Notes under the pieces: generated by a model
Told to the model about the DNA's origin: nothing
Database searches by the model: none
The model's input: only the letters and a program-made list of their open reading frames with translations
In this document: positions 1 through 5,338 of the stretch, piece by piece
Layout: each line of letters begins with the position of its first letter
Position numbering within the stretch: the first letter of the stretch is position 1
Origin: Paludibacter sp.
Lineage (GTDB): Bacteria; Bacteroidota; Bacteroidia; Bacteroidales; Paludibacteraceae
Direction of reading: 5' to 3'
DNA length: 5,338 nt
NCBI GenBank assembly: GCA_028748945.1
Contig: JAQTOL010000258.1
Location: forward strand, 1 to 5,338
Translations under genes and position numbers: made by a program

Positions 1-430
1 TCTTATGGTTAAGCTTTCGCCAAATGTTACCGATATTTCGGAGATTGCACGGGCAGTTGAAGCCGAAGGAGCCGATTCAGTATCTTTAATCAATACTTTG
101 TTGGGAATGGCGATAGATAGTGAGAAGAGAAAACCAATTTTATCAACTATTACCGGTGGATTTTCAGGACCTGCTGTCAAACCGATTGATCTACGAATGG
201 TCTGGGAAGTGGCAAAAGCGGTCAAAATACCGGTTATCGGAATGGGAGGAATCATGAATGCTGCAGATGCTATTGAGTTTATGCTTGCTGGTGCATCGGG
301 TGTTCAAATTGGTACTGCCAATTTCATTGATCCCACTGTTACGATAAAAATTATTGATGGAATTGATGAGTATTTGAACCGTCACGGATATTCATCTGTT
401 ACAGAGATTATCGGGGCATTGGAGGTTTAA
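1..430 (+). CDS. pyrD: Dihydroorotate dehydrogenase, class 1B catalytic subunit (C-terminal part, cut by window edge)
   Basis: This is the C-terminal half of the FMN enzyme that oxidises dihydroorotate to orotate, the fourth step of pyrimidine synthesis, in the cytoplasm. The visible 142 codons include the KLSPN motif right at the edge (its Lys contacts FMN in the family), the Asn-Thr pair of SLINTLLG, a [10 protein letters not shown] loop, the IGMGGI strand-loop and the IGTANF phosphate-binding end of the TIM barrel. The family is about 300 residues, so roughly 160 residues, including the active-site Cys loop, lie to the left. The ATG at position 5 is internal: the preceding codon continues the frame and KLSPN sits mid-protein in relatives. 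Class 1B enzymes normally pair with the electron-transfer subunit PyrK, which is not seen here and would be outside the window. The 86-nt gap to the next gene gives no clear sign of cotranscription. The family assignment is firm; class 1B rather than 1A is inferred from the motif set. Confidence 0.95.
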   Translation, partial: LMVKLSPNVTDISEIARAVEAEGADSVSLINTLLGMAIDSEKRKPILSTITGGFSGPAVKPIDLRMVWEVAKAVKIPVIGMGGIMNAADAIEFMLAGASGVQIGTANFIDPTVTIKIIDGIDEYLNRHGYSSVTEIIGALEV

Positions 431-452
431 TCCCAAAATGCAATTTTTAATT

Positions 453-467
453 TGCTTATAATAAGCA
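453..467. repeat. Short AT-rich palindrome between pyrD and the CapA gene
   Basis: TGCTTAT-A-ATAAGCA is a perfect 7-bp inverted repeat around one central base, 50 nt upstream of the CapA-family start. It could be an operator, or a weak stem downstream of pyrD. The stem has only two G-C pairs and no immediate T-run, so it is not a convincing terminator. It may be chance in such AT-rich DNA. Confidence 0.3.
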
Positions 468-516
468 TTATATATGTTTTATTTTCCTACTTGTTAACTG
501 GATAATCTTGACCTGA

Positions 517-1626
517 ATGAAAAAAATTCTATTATTAGTTGGAAATTTAATTTTATTCTGTAGTTTTTTGTACAGTGATGACACTGTACAGGCTTCCTTA
601 GTGGAAAATGATTCTGTTTCATTTATATTTTCGGGTGATATAATGGGTCATTCACCTCAATTCCAGGCTGCTTACAATCCACAAACGAACCGTTACGATT
701 ATAATGTTTGCTTTCAGGAGGTAAAACCTTATATTGAAAATGCCGATTTTGCAGTTGCTAATCTGGAAGTTCCCATTGCCGGAAAGCCTTATAGTGGTTA
801 TCCCAATTTTTCAAGTCCGGATGCCTTACTTGATGGACTTAAATATGCAGGTTATGACGTATTGTTAACCGCTAATAATCACGTTTTGGACAAAGGAAAG
901 TTTGGATTGGAAAGAACAATTCATCAGATTGATAAAAGAAAAATGCTTCACGAAGGTAGTTATATAGATAATTTTCAACGAGATAGTACATATCCGTTGA
1001 TTATAGAATCAAAAGGACTAAAAATTGCATTGTTAAATTGCACTTACGGCACTAATGCCAGAGTTGTAACTTTCCCCAATTATGTAAACTATATTGATAC
1101 TCTTGAAATTCTGAAAGATATTCAGAAGGCAAATGATTCAGCGGTAGATTTTAAGATCATGATACTTCACTGGGGCACTGAATATGAATTACAAGCTAAT
1201 GATTTTCAAAGAAATATCGCCAAATTCCTGGTTTATCATGGAATCAATCTGATTATCGGTTCACATCCGCATGTCGTTCAAAATGCCGAAACCTTTTATA
1301 CTAAAGATAGTATTGCTGTACCTGTTTTTTATTCGCTTGGCAATTCTATATCCAATCAACGCCAACTCAATACTGATGGGGGTATAATGCTGAAAGTAGC
1401 AATTGATGTGAATACTAAAACCCTGAAAAGTGCTTCGTATCTGCCAGTTTATGTTTTCAAGGGGATTTTAAACGGAAAATATCAGTACCATATAATTCCG
1501 ACGACAGAATATCTGTCCCATCCAAAGGTTTATAACCTTCCAGCTTCAGACAGTACTTCTTTGGTTTTATTTGATAAATTAACCAGGGACAGACTGAGTA
1601 ATGTATTGATTTATAAACAGCAATAA
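517..1626 (+). CDS. Secreted CapA-family protein (metallophosphatase-like fold)
   Basis: A 369-residue member of the CapA/PgsA family, whose best-known member takes part in poly-gamma-glutamate capsule synthesis and anchoring; most Bacteroidetes members have no tested substrate. Residues 1-20 form a signal peptide (MKK, then a hydrophobic stretch to about Tyr19-Ser20). A Cys at 15 lies in that stretch, but the residues around it (LILFC) fit a lipobox poorly. The family motifs follow in order: FSGDIMGH (Asp41), ANLEVPI (Asn82, Glu84), TANNHVLDKG (Asn120-Asn121-His122, Asp125), LHWGTEYE (His218, Glu222), IGSHPHVVQ (His250, His252) and YSLGNS (Asn276). These are the metal-ligand-type residues of a calcineurin-like phosphoesterase fold, and none is missing. 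Length is typical. The ATG at 517 is directly followed by the signal peptide and no better start exists. No glutamate ligase (capB) or transporter gene adjoins it, so a role in polyglutamate synthesis is not supported by context; it may act on a cell-envelope substrate. Confidence 0.93.
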   Translation: MKKILLLVGNLILFCSFLYSDDTVQASLVENDSVSFIFSGDIMGHSPQFQAAYNPQTNRYDYNVCFQEVKPYIENADFAVANLEVPIAGKPYSGYPNFSSPDALLDGLKYAGYDVLLTANNHVLDKGKFGLERTIHQIDKRKMLHEGSYIDNFQRDSTYPLIIESKGLKIALLNCTYGTNARVVTFPNYVNYIDTLEILKDIQKANDSAVDFKIMILHWGTEYELQANDFQRNIAKFLVYHGINLIIGSHPHVVQNAETFYTKDSIAVPVFYSLGNSISNQRQLNTDGGIMLKVAIDVNTKTLKSASYLPVYVFKGILNGKYQYHIIPTTEYLSHPKVYNLPASDSTSLVLFDKLTRDRLSNVLIYKQQ

Positions 1627-1667
1627 TTTTTTTTTTGAATTTTAGTACATTTATTCAAATAAATTAT

Positions 1668-1675
1668 TAATTTTG
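1668..1675 (+). promoter_or_regulatory. Candidate Bacteroidetes -7 box upstream of sqr
   Basis: TAATTTTG matches the Bacteroidetes -7 consensus TAnnTTTG exactly and would leave a leader of roughly 85 nt before the sqr ATG at 1768. I do not see a TTG-type -33 element at the usual spacing; the nearest TTTG (1634-1637) lies about 30 nt upstream, which is too far. The 141-nt gap otherwise holds only AT-rich sequence. The call rests on the -7 match and on the position in the only sizeable gap before this gene group. Confidence 0.3.
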
Positions 1676-1767
1676 TGATAGTTCTGTTTTTCTATTTTAT
1701 TTTATTGAATAATTAAGAAAACAATAATCTCTCTCTGGTATAAATCTTTACAAAAAAATCATCGATT

Positions 1768-3225
1768 ATGGCAAAAGTTCTTATCCTGGGAGCCGGCATC
1801 TCCGGTCACACTGCCGCTTTAATTGCGAAACGAAATTTGGGGAAAAATCATGAAGTTGAGGTGATTAGCCCAAACAGTAATTATCAATGGGTTCCATCAA
1901 ATATCTGGGTCGGAATGGGGTTAATGACGCCTGAACAAGTAAAGTTTGAATTGGCACCGGTTTCTAAAAGAATGGGTATTAAGTACAAGCAAGCTTCCGC
2001 GGTCTCCATTCATCCTCAAGGTGATGCAACTACTGATAAGGGTTACGTAACAGTTAAATATACAACTGGTAACCAAAAAGATATGCAAGAAACTGTGTAA
2101 TATGATTATTTGATAAACGCAACCGGACCCAAATTAAACTTTGGAGCAACAGAAGGTTTAGGACCGGACAAATTTACAGATTCAGTATGTACTTTTCAAC
2201 ATGCTTCCCATGCCTGGGAAAGTTTGCAAAAATGTTTTGCAAAAATGGAACAAGGTGAAAAACAACGTTTTCTGATTGGAACCGGTCATCCCTTGGCTAC
2301 CTGTCAGGGTGCTGCATTTGAATATTCATTGAATGTTGCATTTGAAATAAACAAACGAAAATTAAACCATTTGGCTGAAATAACCTGGATTTCAAATGAA
2401 TACGAGCTGGGTGATTTTGGAATGGGAGGCGCTTATATCAAAAGAGGCGGCTATATTACACCTACCAAGATTTTTGCAGAATCGATTTTTAAAGAATATA
2501 ATATTAAATGGATTGTTGGTGCAGGTGTCAGCAAAATAGAAAAAGGAATAGCTCATTACGAAACTCTTGATGGTGAATATCATACACAAGAATTTGATTT
2601 TGCCATGCTTATTCCAAGTTTTGCCGGTGCAGGCATGAAAGCATACAATAAAAAGGATGAAGAGATAACTGCAGATCTCTTTGTTCCAAATGGCATGATG
2701 AAAGTTGATGCCGAATATACGCCCAAAGTTTATGAAGAATGGAAAGCATCCGATTGGCCGTCTACTTATAAATCACCATTATATGATAATATTTATGCTG
2801 CAGGAATTGCATTTGCGCCACCTCATCCCATGTCCAAACCAATGAAAAGTAAAAATGGAACGCAAATAAATCCAACTCCACCACGTACAGGAATGCCTTC
2901 TGGCGTTATTGGTCGAGTTGTAGCAATGAATATTGTCGATAAAATTAAATCAGGTACAATAGAACATAAGCATAAAGCCTCAATGTCTAAGATAGGAGCA
3001 GCGTGTATCGTGTCGGCAGGTTACGGAATCAGGCATGGTCAGGCAGCCGTAATGACTGTATTTCCAATTGTTCCCGATTGGGAAAAATACCCGAAATGGG
3101 GTAGAGATATCAGCTATACAGTTGGAGAAATTGGATTGGCCGGGCATTGGATGAAACTATTTATGCATTATATGTTTTTGTATAAAGCCAAAGCAAATCC
3201 GCTGTGGTGGATGATACCTGAGTGA
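1768..3225 (+). pseudogene. sqr: Sulfide:quinone oxidoreductase interrupted by one in-frame TAA
   Basis: The 485-codon reading frame encodes a flavoprotein that oxidises sulfide to sulfane sulfur or polysulfide and passes electrons to membrane quinone. The N-terminal FAD-binding fold opens with GAGISG (residues 8-13), followed by the family block YQWVPSNIWVGMG. After the stop come YDYLINATGPKL, the second dinucleotide-fold ATG motif, then the three cysteines expected of SQR: Cys141 (CTFQHA), Cys179 (ATCQGAAFE) and Cys413 (AACIVSAG). Also present are NIYAAGIAFAPP near the FAD ring and a Trp/Met-rich, amphipathic C-terminus ending WWMIPE that fits monotopic membrane attachment. The only defect is codon 111, TAA (2098-2100), just before YDYL; the frame is unchanged across it and the other 484 codons look intact. 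Translated as is, the first piece (110 aa) has no redox cysteines. The second could restart only at a TTG (2110) and would lack most of the FAD-binding fold. This may be a recent nonsense mutation, a sequencing or assembly error, or read-through. Family identification is very strong; functional status is open. Confidence 0.9.
2098..2100 (+). other. Premature in-frame stop codon (TAA) inside sqr
   Basis: The codon sits between ...MQETV and YDYLINATGP, in a segment where SQR proteins run straight through. A single base change from GAA, CAA, AAA or a Tyr codon would produce it. No frameshift is involved: both flanking segments are in the same frame. No in-frame ATG follows closely; the first in-frame candidate is the TTG at 2110. 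No selenocysteine-type or pyrrolysine-type explanation applies, because the codon is TAA. Confidence 0.9.
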
Positions 3226-3266
3226 TTTATAACTATTTGTATCTAAATAAATTAAATTTTAAAATT

Positions 3267-3431
3267 ATGAAAACTGAAAGAGGAAAAACCATACCATATA
3301 GCGATTTATCATTCGCAACTGAACCTACCCGTTGGACAAAATTTTGGAGAACATCCTTTCTTTTGCAACTGATTCGTTTCTTTGTGCTTAATTTGAAAAT
3401 TATGCGTATTGTAGTCGGAGGGCATTCTTAA
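3267..3431 (+). CDS. Small basic, hydrophobic protein downstream of sqr (54 aa, unknown function)
   Basis: I do not recognise a named family. The ATG at 3267 is preferred over the GTG at 3222: it gives a natural MKTERGK N-terminus, has an AT-rich leader (attaaattttaaaatt) like its neighbours, and avoids overlap with the sqr stop. The 54 residues are a polar N-terminal arm (1-20, TIPYSDLSFATEPT) and then a basic-aromatic stretch (RWTKFWR, 22-28). A hydrophobic segment broken by single Arg/Lys residues follows (about 29-50), and the tail is GGHS. This looks like an amphipathic or monotopic membrane-associating peptide rather than a clean transmembrane helix. It begins 41 nt after sqr and ends 17 nt before alkD, so all three are probably on one mRNA. 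A role as membrane anchor or accessory subunit of SQR is inferred from position and composition only. The orderly composition and tight fit between genes argue that it is a real gene. Confidence 0.7.
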   Translation: MKTERGKTIPYSDLSFATEPTRWTKFWRTSFLLQLIRFFVLNLKIMRIVVGGHS

Positions 3432-3448
3432 TCGATGATTATGTAATT

Positions 3449-4141
3449 ATGAATGGAACACAGCTTGATGATGTAATAACAGAATTGAAATCACTCGCTA
3501 CACCCGAGCATTTTGCAAAATTAGCTCATTTTGGTATTGAAAACTCAAAAGCGCTGGGTATTAAAATACCATTGTTGAGACAATTAGCAAAAAAGATAGG
3601 GATAAATCATGATTTAGCATTGGAACTTTGGACAACAGAAATCCATGAAGCACGAATATTAGCTTCGATGATTGAAAACCCGAAAGCAATAACTGAAAAA
3701 CAGTTTGATAGTTGGGTAAATGATTTTAATTCGTGGGATTTATGCGACCAATGTTGTGGTTTATTGGTAAAAACACCCTTTGTTTTACAAAAAATAGACA
3801 AATATTCTTCTGCAGATGAGGAATTTGTAAAAAGAACTGCTTTTGTTTTAATGTGTGCGTTGGTTATTTTTGATAAAAAGGTCAATGACGATTATTTTTA
3901 TCCTTTTCTGGCAATTATTGAAAGTGAAGCATGGGACGAGCGTAATTTTGTTCGAAAAGCGGTTAACTGGGCGTTAAGACAGATAGGTAAACGAAATGAA
4001 ACACTTCGTTTAAAAGCTATTGAAACAGCTGAACGAATTATCAATCAAGAAAATAAATCGGCTCGTTGGATTGCTAATGACGCTTTAAGGGAATTAAAAA
4101 GTGCTAAAGTAATAGCTTATGTAAATCGTAAGCAAAAATAA
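3449..4141 (+). CDS. alkD: AlkD-type DNA alkylation repair glycosylase
   Basis: A 230-residue, all-helical HEAT-like-repeat protein of the DNA alkylation repair family, which excises positively charged alkylated bases such as 3-methyladenine and 7-methylguanine without flipping them into a pocket. The residues known to matter in Bacillus cereus AlkD have clear counterparts in order: Trp96 and Asp100 in NSWDLCDQ (Trp-x3-Asp spacing kept), Arg129 in FVKRTAFVLM, and Trp174 in RKAVNWALRQIGKR. The family signature for the last repeat, NKSARWIANDALRELKS, is at 202-218. Length is normal for the family and there is no signal peptide, consistent with a cytoplasmic repair enzyme. Start: the ATG at 3449 gives a complete first helix; the two ATGs just upstream (3435, 3441) run into a TAA within three codons. 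The 17-nt gap from the small gene upstream and the hairpin just downstream make it the likely last gene of the sqr group. A diverged copy of its 3' third lies about 980 bp downstream. Confidence 0.93.
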   Translation: MNGTQLDDVITELKSLATPEHFAKLAHFGIENSKALGIKIPLLRQLAKKIGINHDLALELWTTEIHEARILASMIENPKAITEKQFDSWVNDFNSWDLCDQCCGLLVKTPFVLQKIDKYSSADEEFVKRTAFVLMCALVIFDKKVNDDYFYPFLAIIESEAWDERNFVRKAVNWALRQIGKRNETLRLKAIETAERIINQENKSARWIANDALRELKSAKVIAYVNRKQK

Positions 4142-4151
4142 TATTATAAAA

Positions 4152-4187
4152 AAACTGAGGGAGTGTCGAATGATGCTCCCTCAGTTT
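4152..4187. terminator. Bidirectional intrinsic terminator between alkD and the convergent exported-protein gene
   Basis: AAACTGAGGGAG (4152-4163) and CTCCCTCAGTTT (4176-4187) form a perfect 12-bp stem with a 12-nt loop. It begins 10 nt after the alkD stop and ends 17 nt from the stop of the opposite gene. The plus-strand transcript continues as UUUAUACUAAUAUA; the minus-strand transcript has a longer U-run (TTTTTTTATAAT on that strand). It therefore suits both convergent genes, more strongly the minus-strand one. Confidence 0.9.
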
Positions 4188-4204
4188 ATACTAATATACA
4201 TAGT

Positions 4205-4570
4205 TTACTTTTCGGCCAATAATACTTCATAGTTTCTATTGCTAATTGTTAGATTTACAATAGTTGAATACATCTTGTATTGTTTGCTCGTTAAAACTTT
4301 CTTAGCATTCGCGAAATTTGAATCTATTGCATTTGCCGCAGCAACATTGTCTTCAGATTTTTGAGCTGACTTCAACTCAGTTTCTGTCGATAAACACACA
4401 TTCTTTAATCGTTCTGCACGATTATTGTCAACTTTCAAATAATGAACCAACGATTTAAAAGTTGAGTTGTCATTCAATTTGTAAAACACATCATAATCAC
4501 TTGGATTAACCGCAAATGTAGCACTTGTAAAAGCTACCATAACTAAAATTAAAACAAAAATCTTTTTCAT
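4205..4570 (-). CDS. Small exported protein of unknown function (121 aa)
   Basis: The protein starts with a clear signal peptide (MKKIFVLILVMVAFTSATFA, cleavage likely after Ala20) and so is exported to the periplasm or beyond; no lipobox Cys follows the hydrophobic stretch. The mature 101 residues are predicted mostly helical and polar, with one Cys (59). The C-terminal block KVLTSKQYKMYSTIVNLTISNRNYE (split as LTSKQY at 93-98 and NLTISNRN at 106-113) resembles a motif I recall from small uncharacterised Bacteroidetes exported proteins. LTxxQ is also reminiscent of Spy/CpxP-type periplasmic proteins, but the resemblance is too weak to assign function. A paralogue lies at the right edge of the window. 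The gene converges on alkD, shares the hairpin with it, and has a 325-nt AT-rich upstream region that should hold its promoter. The start is fixed by the signal peptide. Confidence 0.85.
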   Translation of the reverse strand: MKKIFVLILVMVAFTSATFAVNPSDYDVFYKLNDNSTFKSLVHYLKVDNNRAERLKNVCLSTETELKSAQKSEDNVAAANAIDSNFANAKKVLTSKQYKMYSTIVNLTISNRNYEVLLAEK

Positions 4571-4700
4571 AACCTTAAAAATTAAATTTTACAATCTTAT
4601 TAACTATTTTGATGAAAAAATACAAAGAATTCCCGGTGATTTTAGTGGGCGTTCCTTGTATTAGATTTTGTCTATAGAAATATAATTCTATTAGACGATG

Positions 4701-4708
4701 CAAAAATA
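4701..4708 (-). promoter_or_regulatory. Candidate -7 box for the small exported-protein gene
   Basis: On the minus strand this reads TATTTTTG, an exact TAnnTTTG match, about 130 nt upstream of the ATG at 4570. No TTG-type -33 element stands at the expected distance. It is the only exact match I found by eye in the 130 nt before the gene. Confidence 0.3.
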
Positions 4709-4709
4709 C

Positions 4710-4723
4710 ATGTTTTACAACAT
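4710..4723. promoter_or_regulatory. Possible operator: ATGTT-N4-AACAT inverted repeat
   Basis: ATGTT TTAC AACAT is a perfect 5-bp inverted repeat with a 4-nt spacer. It lies one base upstream (in the minus-strand sense) of the candidate -7 box, in the promoter spacer where a regulator would block or modulate RNA polymerase. The arms are short and the DNA is AT-rich, so chance is a real alternative. Confidence 0.25.
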
Positions 4724-4895
4724 ATAATTCGACTTTTATGGGTTAAAAATTGTTATATGAGTGTGTAATTAACACTGTGTGATTACTTGAAATTTATAAG
4801 TATCAATAAATAAGATATTTATGTAGTAATTGGTAAATTTAATCAAAATGTAATAAATCCTCTACAAAACATCAGAAAATAGTTCGTCATCATTT

Positions 4896-5116
4896 ATCAT
4901 TAAGCGCGAAACATAATATAAGCGTGTTTTGTCATGAAAACGGTAAATTGGGCTAAAAAGCAAATGGATAAGATAAATGAAACTCTTTGTCTAAAAGCAA
5001 ATGATACATCAGATGGAATTCTAAATCAGGGAAATAAATCGGCACGATGGATAGCTTTTGATATAATAAGAGAATTTAATAAGGAAATGGTTATTAAACG
5101 AAAAAAAATTAAATAA
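4896..5116 (+). pseudogene. Decayed duplicate of the alkD 3' third
   Basis: The frame at 4934-5116 (60 codons) aligns along its whole length with residues 170-230 of the intact alkD product. Shared blocks include VNWA, NETL-LKA, the stretch NQ-NKSARWIA, D, RE and a basic tail; it has a one-residue gap near the end. Its ATG corresponds to Arg169 of AlkD and is not a natural start. DNA similarity continues upstream to about 4896 (GCGAAACAT against GTGAAGCAT, AGCGTG-TTTTGT against AGCGTAATTTTGT), where a one-base deletion breaks the frame. The first two thirds of the gene, including the counterparts of Trp96, Asp100 and Arg129, are absent, so it cannot be an active glycosylase. Cys replaces Arg in LRLKA and other changes are spread throughout, so the copy is old or came from a diverged relative. 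A short peptide could still be translated, but nothing suggests selection for it. Confidence 0.85.
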
Positions 5117-5119
5117 AAA

Positions 5120-5150
5120 AATTGGGTATCAATAAAATTGATACCCAATT
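5120..5150. terminator. Intrinsic terminator for the right-edge minus-strand gene
   Basis: AATTGGGTATCAAT (5120-5133) and ATTGATACCCAATT (5137-5150) form a perfect 14-bp stem with an AAA loop. On the minus strand it is followed by TTTTTATTTAATTTTTTTT, so it ends transcription of the gene finishing at 5171, 20 nt away. The plus-strand side lacks a U-run (AGTATATAGA), so it is a weaker terminator for the alkD remnant. Confidence 0.85.
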
Positions 5151-5170
5151 AGTATATAGATAATTACTCG

Positions 5171-5338
5171 TTATTTAATATTATTGTTTGCTATCATTTC
5201 ATCATTATTGTCGATGTTGTTAATAGAAACGTTTACTACCATCAGGTATTTTTTGTATTGATCTTCCGTTAAAATCGACTTTATATTTCCTAAGTTAAAA
5301 TACAATACTTTTTCAGCTGCCATTAAATCTTCTTTTTT
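5171..5338 (-). CDS. Paralogue of the small exported protein (C-terminal part, cut by window edge)
   Basis: The minus-strand frame runs open from the window edge for 55 codons to a TAA at 5171-5173. It aligns without gaps with residues 71 to about 112 of the exported protein encoded at 4205-4570: KKED-x2-AA against KSED-x2-AA, then ILTEDQYKKY against VLTSKQYKMY, and VNVSINN against VNLTISN. I count about 18 identities in 42 aligned positions, with most other changes conservative. The tail is Asn-rich (DNNDEMIANNNIK) and slightly longer. The signal peptide, if present, is beyond the right edge. The ATG at codon 6 of the visible part is internal by this alignment. The function is unknown, as for its relative. 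The uninterrupted frame and conservative changes suggest the gene is still selected, unlike the neighbouring alkD remnant. Confidence 0.8.
   Translation of the reverse strand, partial: KKEDLMAAEKVLYFNLGNIKSILTEDQYKKYLMVVNVSINNIDNNDEMIANNNIK

Larger units (their letters stand above)
4571..4895. other. AT-rich intergenic region with no gene
   Basis: These 325 bases separate the start of the minus-strand exported-protein gene from the alkD remnant. No open frame of coding character is seen on either strand. It should carry the promoter and leader of the minus-strand gene. A locally GC-richer patch (about 4631-4655, containing CCCGGTGATTTTAGTGGGC) stands out near that gene and would lie in its 5' leader. 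I could not follow alkD similarity into this region. Confidence 0.6.

Noticed and set aside
191..385. Minus-strand open frame of 64 codons inside pyrD
   Set aside because: It is antisense to a strongly conserved pyrD segment and its translation has no family-like motif; it is a shadow of the real gene.
2392..2589. Minus-strand open frame of 65 codons inside sqr
   Set aside because: It is antisense to conserved sqr sequence, with Phe/Asn/Cys-rich composition typical of spurious AT-rich frames.
2110..3225. Separate oxidoreductase gene starting at TTG 2110
   Set aside because: It is the direct continuation, in the same frame, of the frame that stops at 2100, and it lacks most of the FAD-binding fold. 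Treating it as its own gene hides the nonsense codon.
3222..3266. 15-residue N-terminal extension of the small protein from GTG 3222
   Set aside because: It overlaps the sqr stop and encodes low-complexity IYNYLYLNKLNFKI from AT-rich spacer; the ATG at 3267 gives a normal N-terminus.
3435..3446. ATG codons at 3435 and 3441 as alkD starts
   Set aside because: ATG at 3435 reads three codons to TAA and ATG at 3441 is followed at once by TAA; neither is in frame with alkD.
3607..3885. Minus-strand open frame of 92 codons inside alkD
   Set aside because: It overlaps the conserved AlkD core (Trp96, Asp100, Arg129 region) on the other strand and shows no recognisable motif.
4631..4655. GC-richer patch as a riboswitch or structured RNA leader
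   Set aside because: The best pairing I can draw (GAA and CCC against GGG and TTC with mismatches between) is weak, and no known riboswitch core is recognisable.
4896..5338. Insertion sequence or mobile element causing the duplication
   Set aside because: No transposase, terminal inverted repeats or target-site duplications are visible around either copy; the repeated units are ordinary genes.

Overview
The window is AT-rich, shows no recognisable Shine-Dalgarno sequences before its starts, and carries A/T-rich leaders and candidate TAnnTTTG-type -7 boxes. Together with the gene content this points to a Bacteroidetes (Bacteroidota) chromosome, plausibly an anaerobic or microaerobic member of the Bacteroidales. 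That assignment is inferred from style and gene content; there is no rRNA marker here.

Layout on the + strand: the C-terminal half of a class 1B dihydroorotate dehydrogenase (pyrD, cut by the left edge); a secreted CapA-family metallophosphatase-like protein (517-1626); a sulfide:quinone oxidoreductase (sqr, 1768-3225) complete in every respect except one in-frame TAA at 2098-2100; a 54-residue hydrophobic, basic protein (3267-3431); and an AlkD-type DNA glycosylase (3449-4141). The last three are tightly spaced (41 and 17 nt gaps) and probably form one transcription unit ending at a strong hairpin at 4152-4187. A convergent gene on the - strand (4205-4570) encodes a small exported protein of unknown function and probably uses the same hairpin from the other side.

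The right end repeats this arrangement in decayed form. A remnant of the 3' third of alkD (about 4896-5116, +) is followed by a second, unrelated-sequence hairpin (5120-5150) and then by the C-terminal part of a diverged paralogue of the small exported protein (5171-5338, -, cut by the right edge). The order 'alkD tail, hairpin, convergent exported protein' therefore occurs twice about 1 kb apart, which is best explained by an old segmental duplication in which one alkD copy decayed.

Functionally, sqr would oxidise sulfide at the membrane and feed electrons to quinone, and the 54-residue protein may be a membrane partner. AlkD removes alkylated bases from DNA. The main points of interest are the single stop codon in an otherwise intact sqr, the uncharacterised small protein locked behind it, and the duplicated alkD/exported-protein module. 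No CRISPR array, insertion sequence, tRNA or rRNA is visible.
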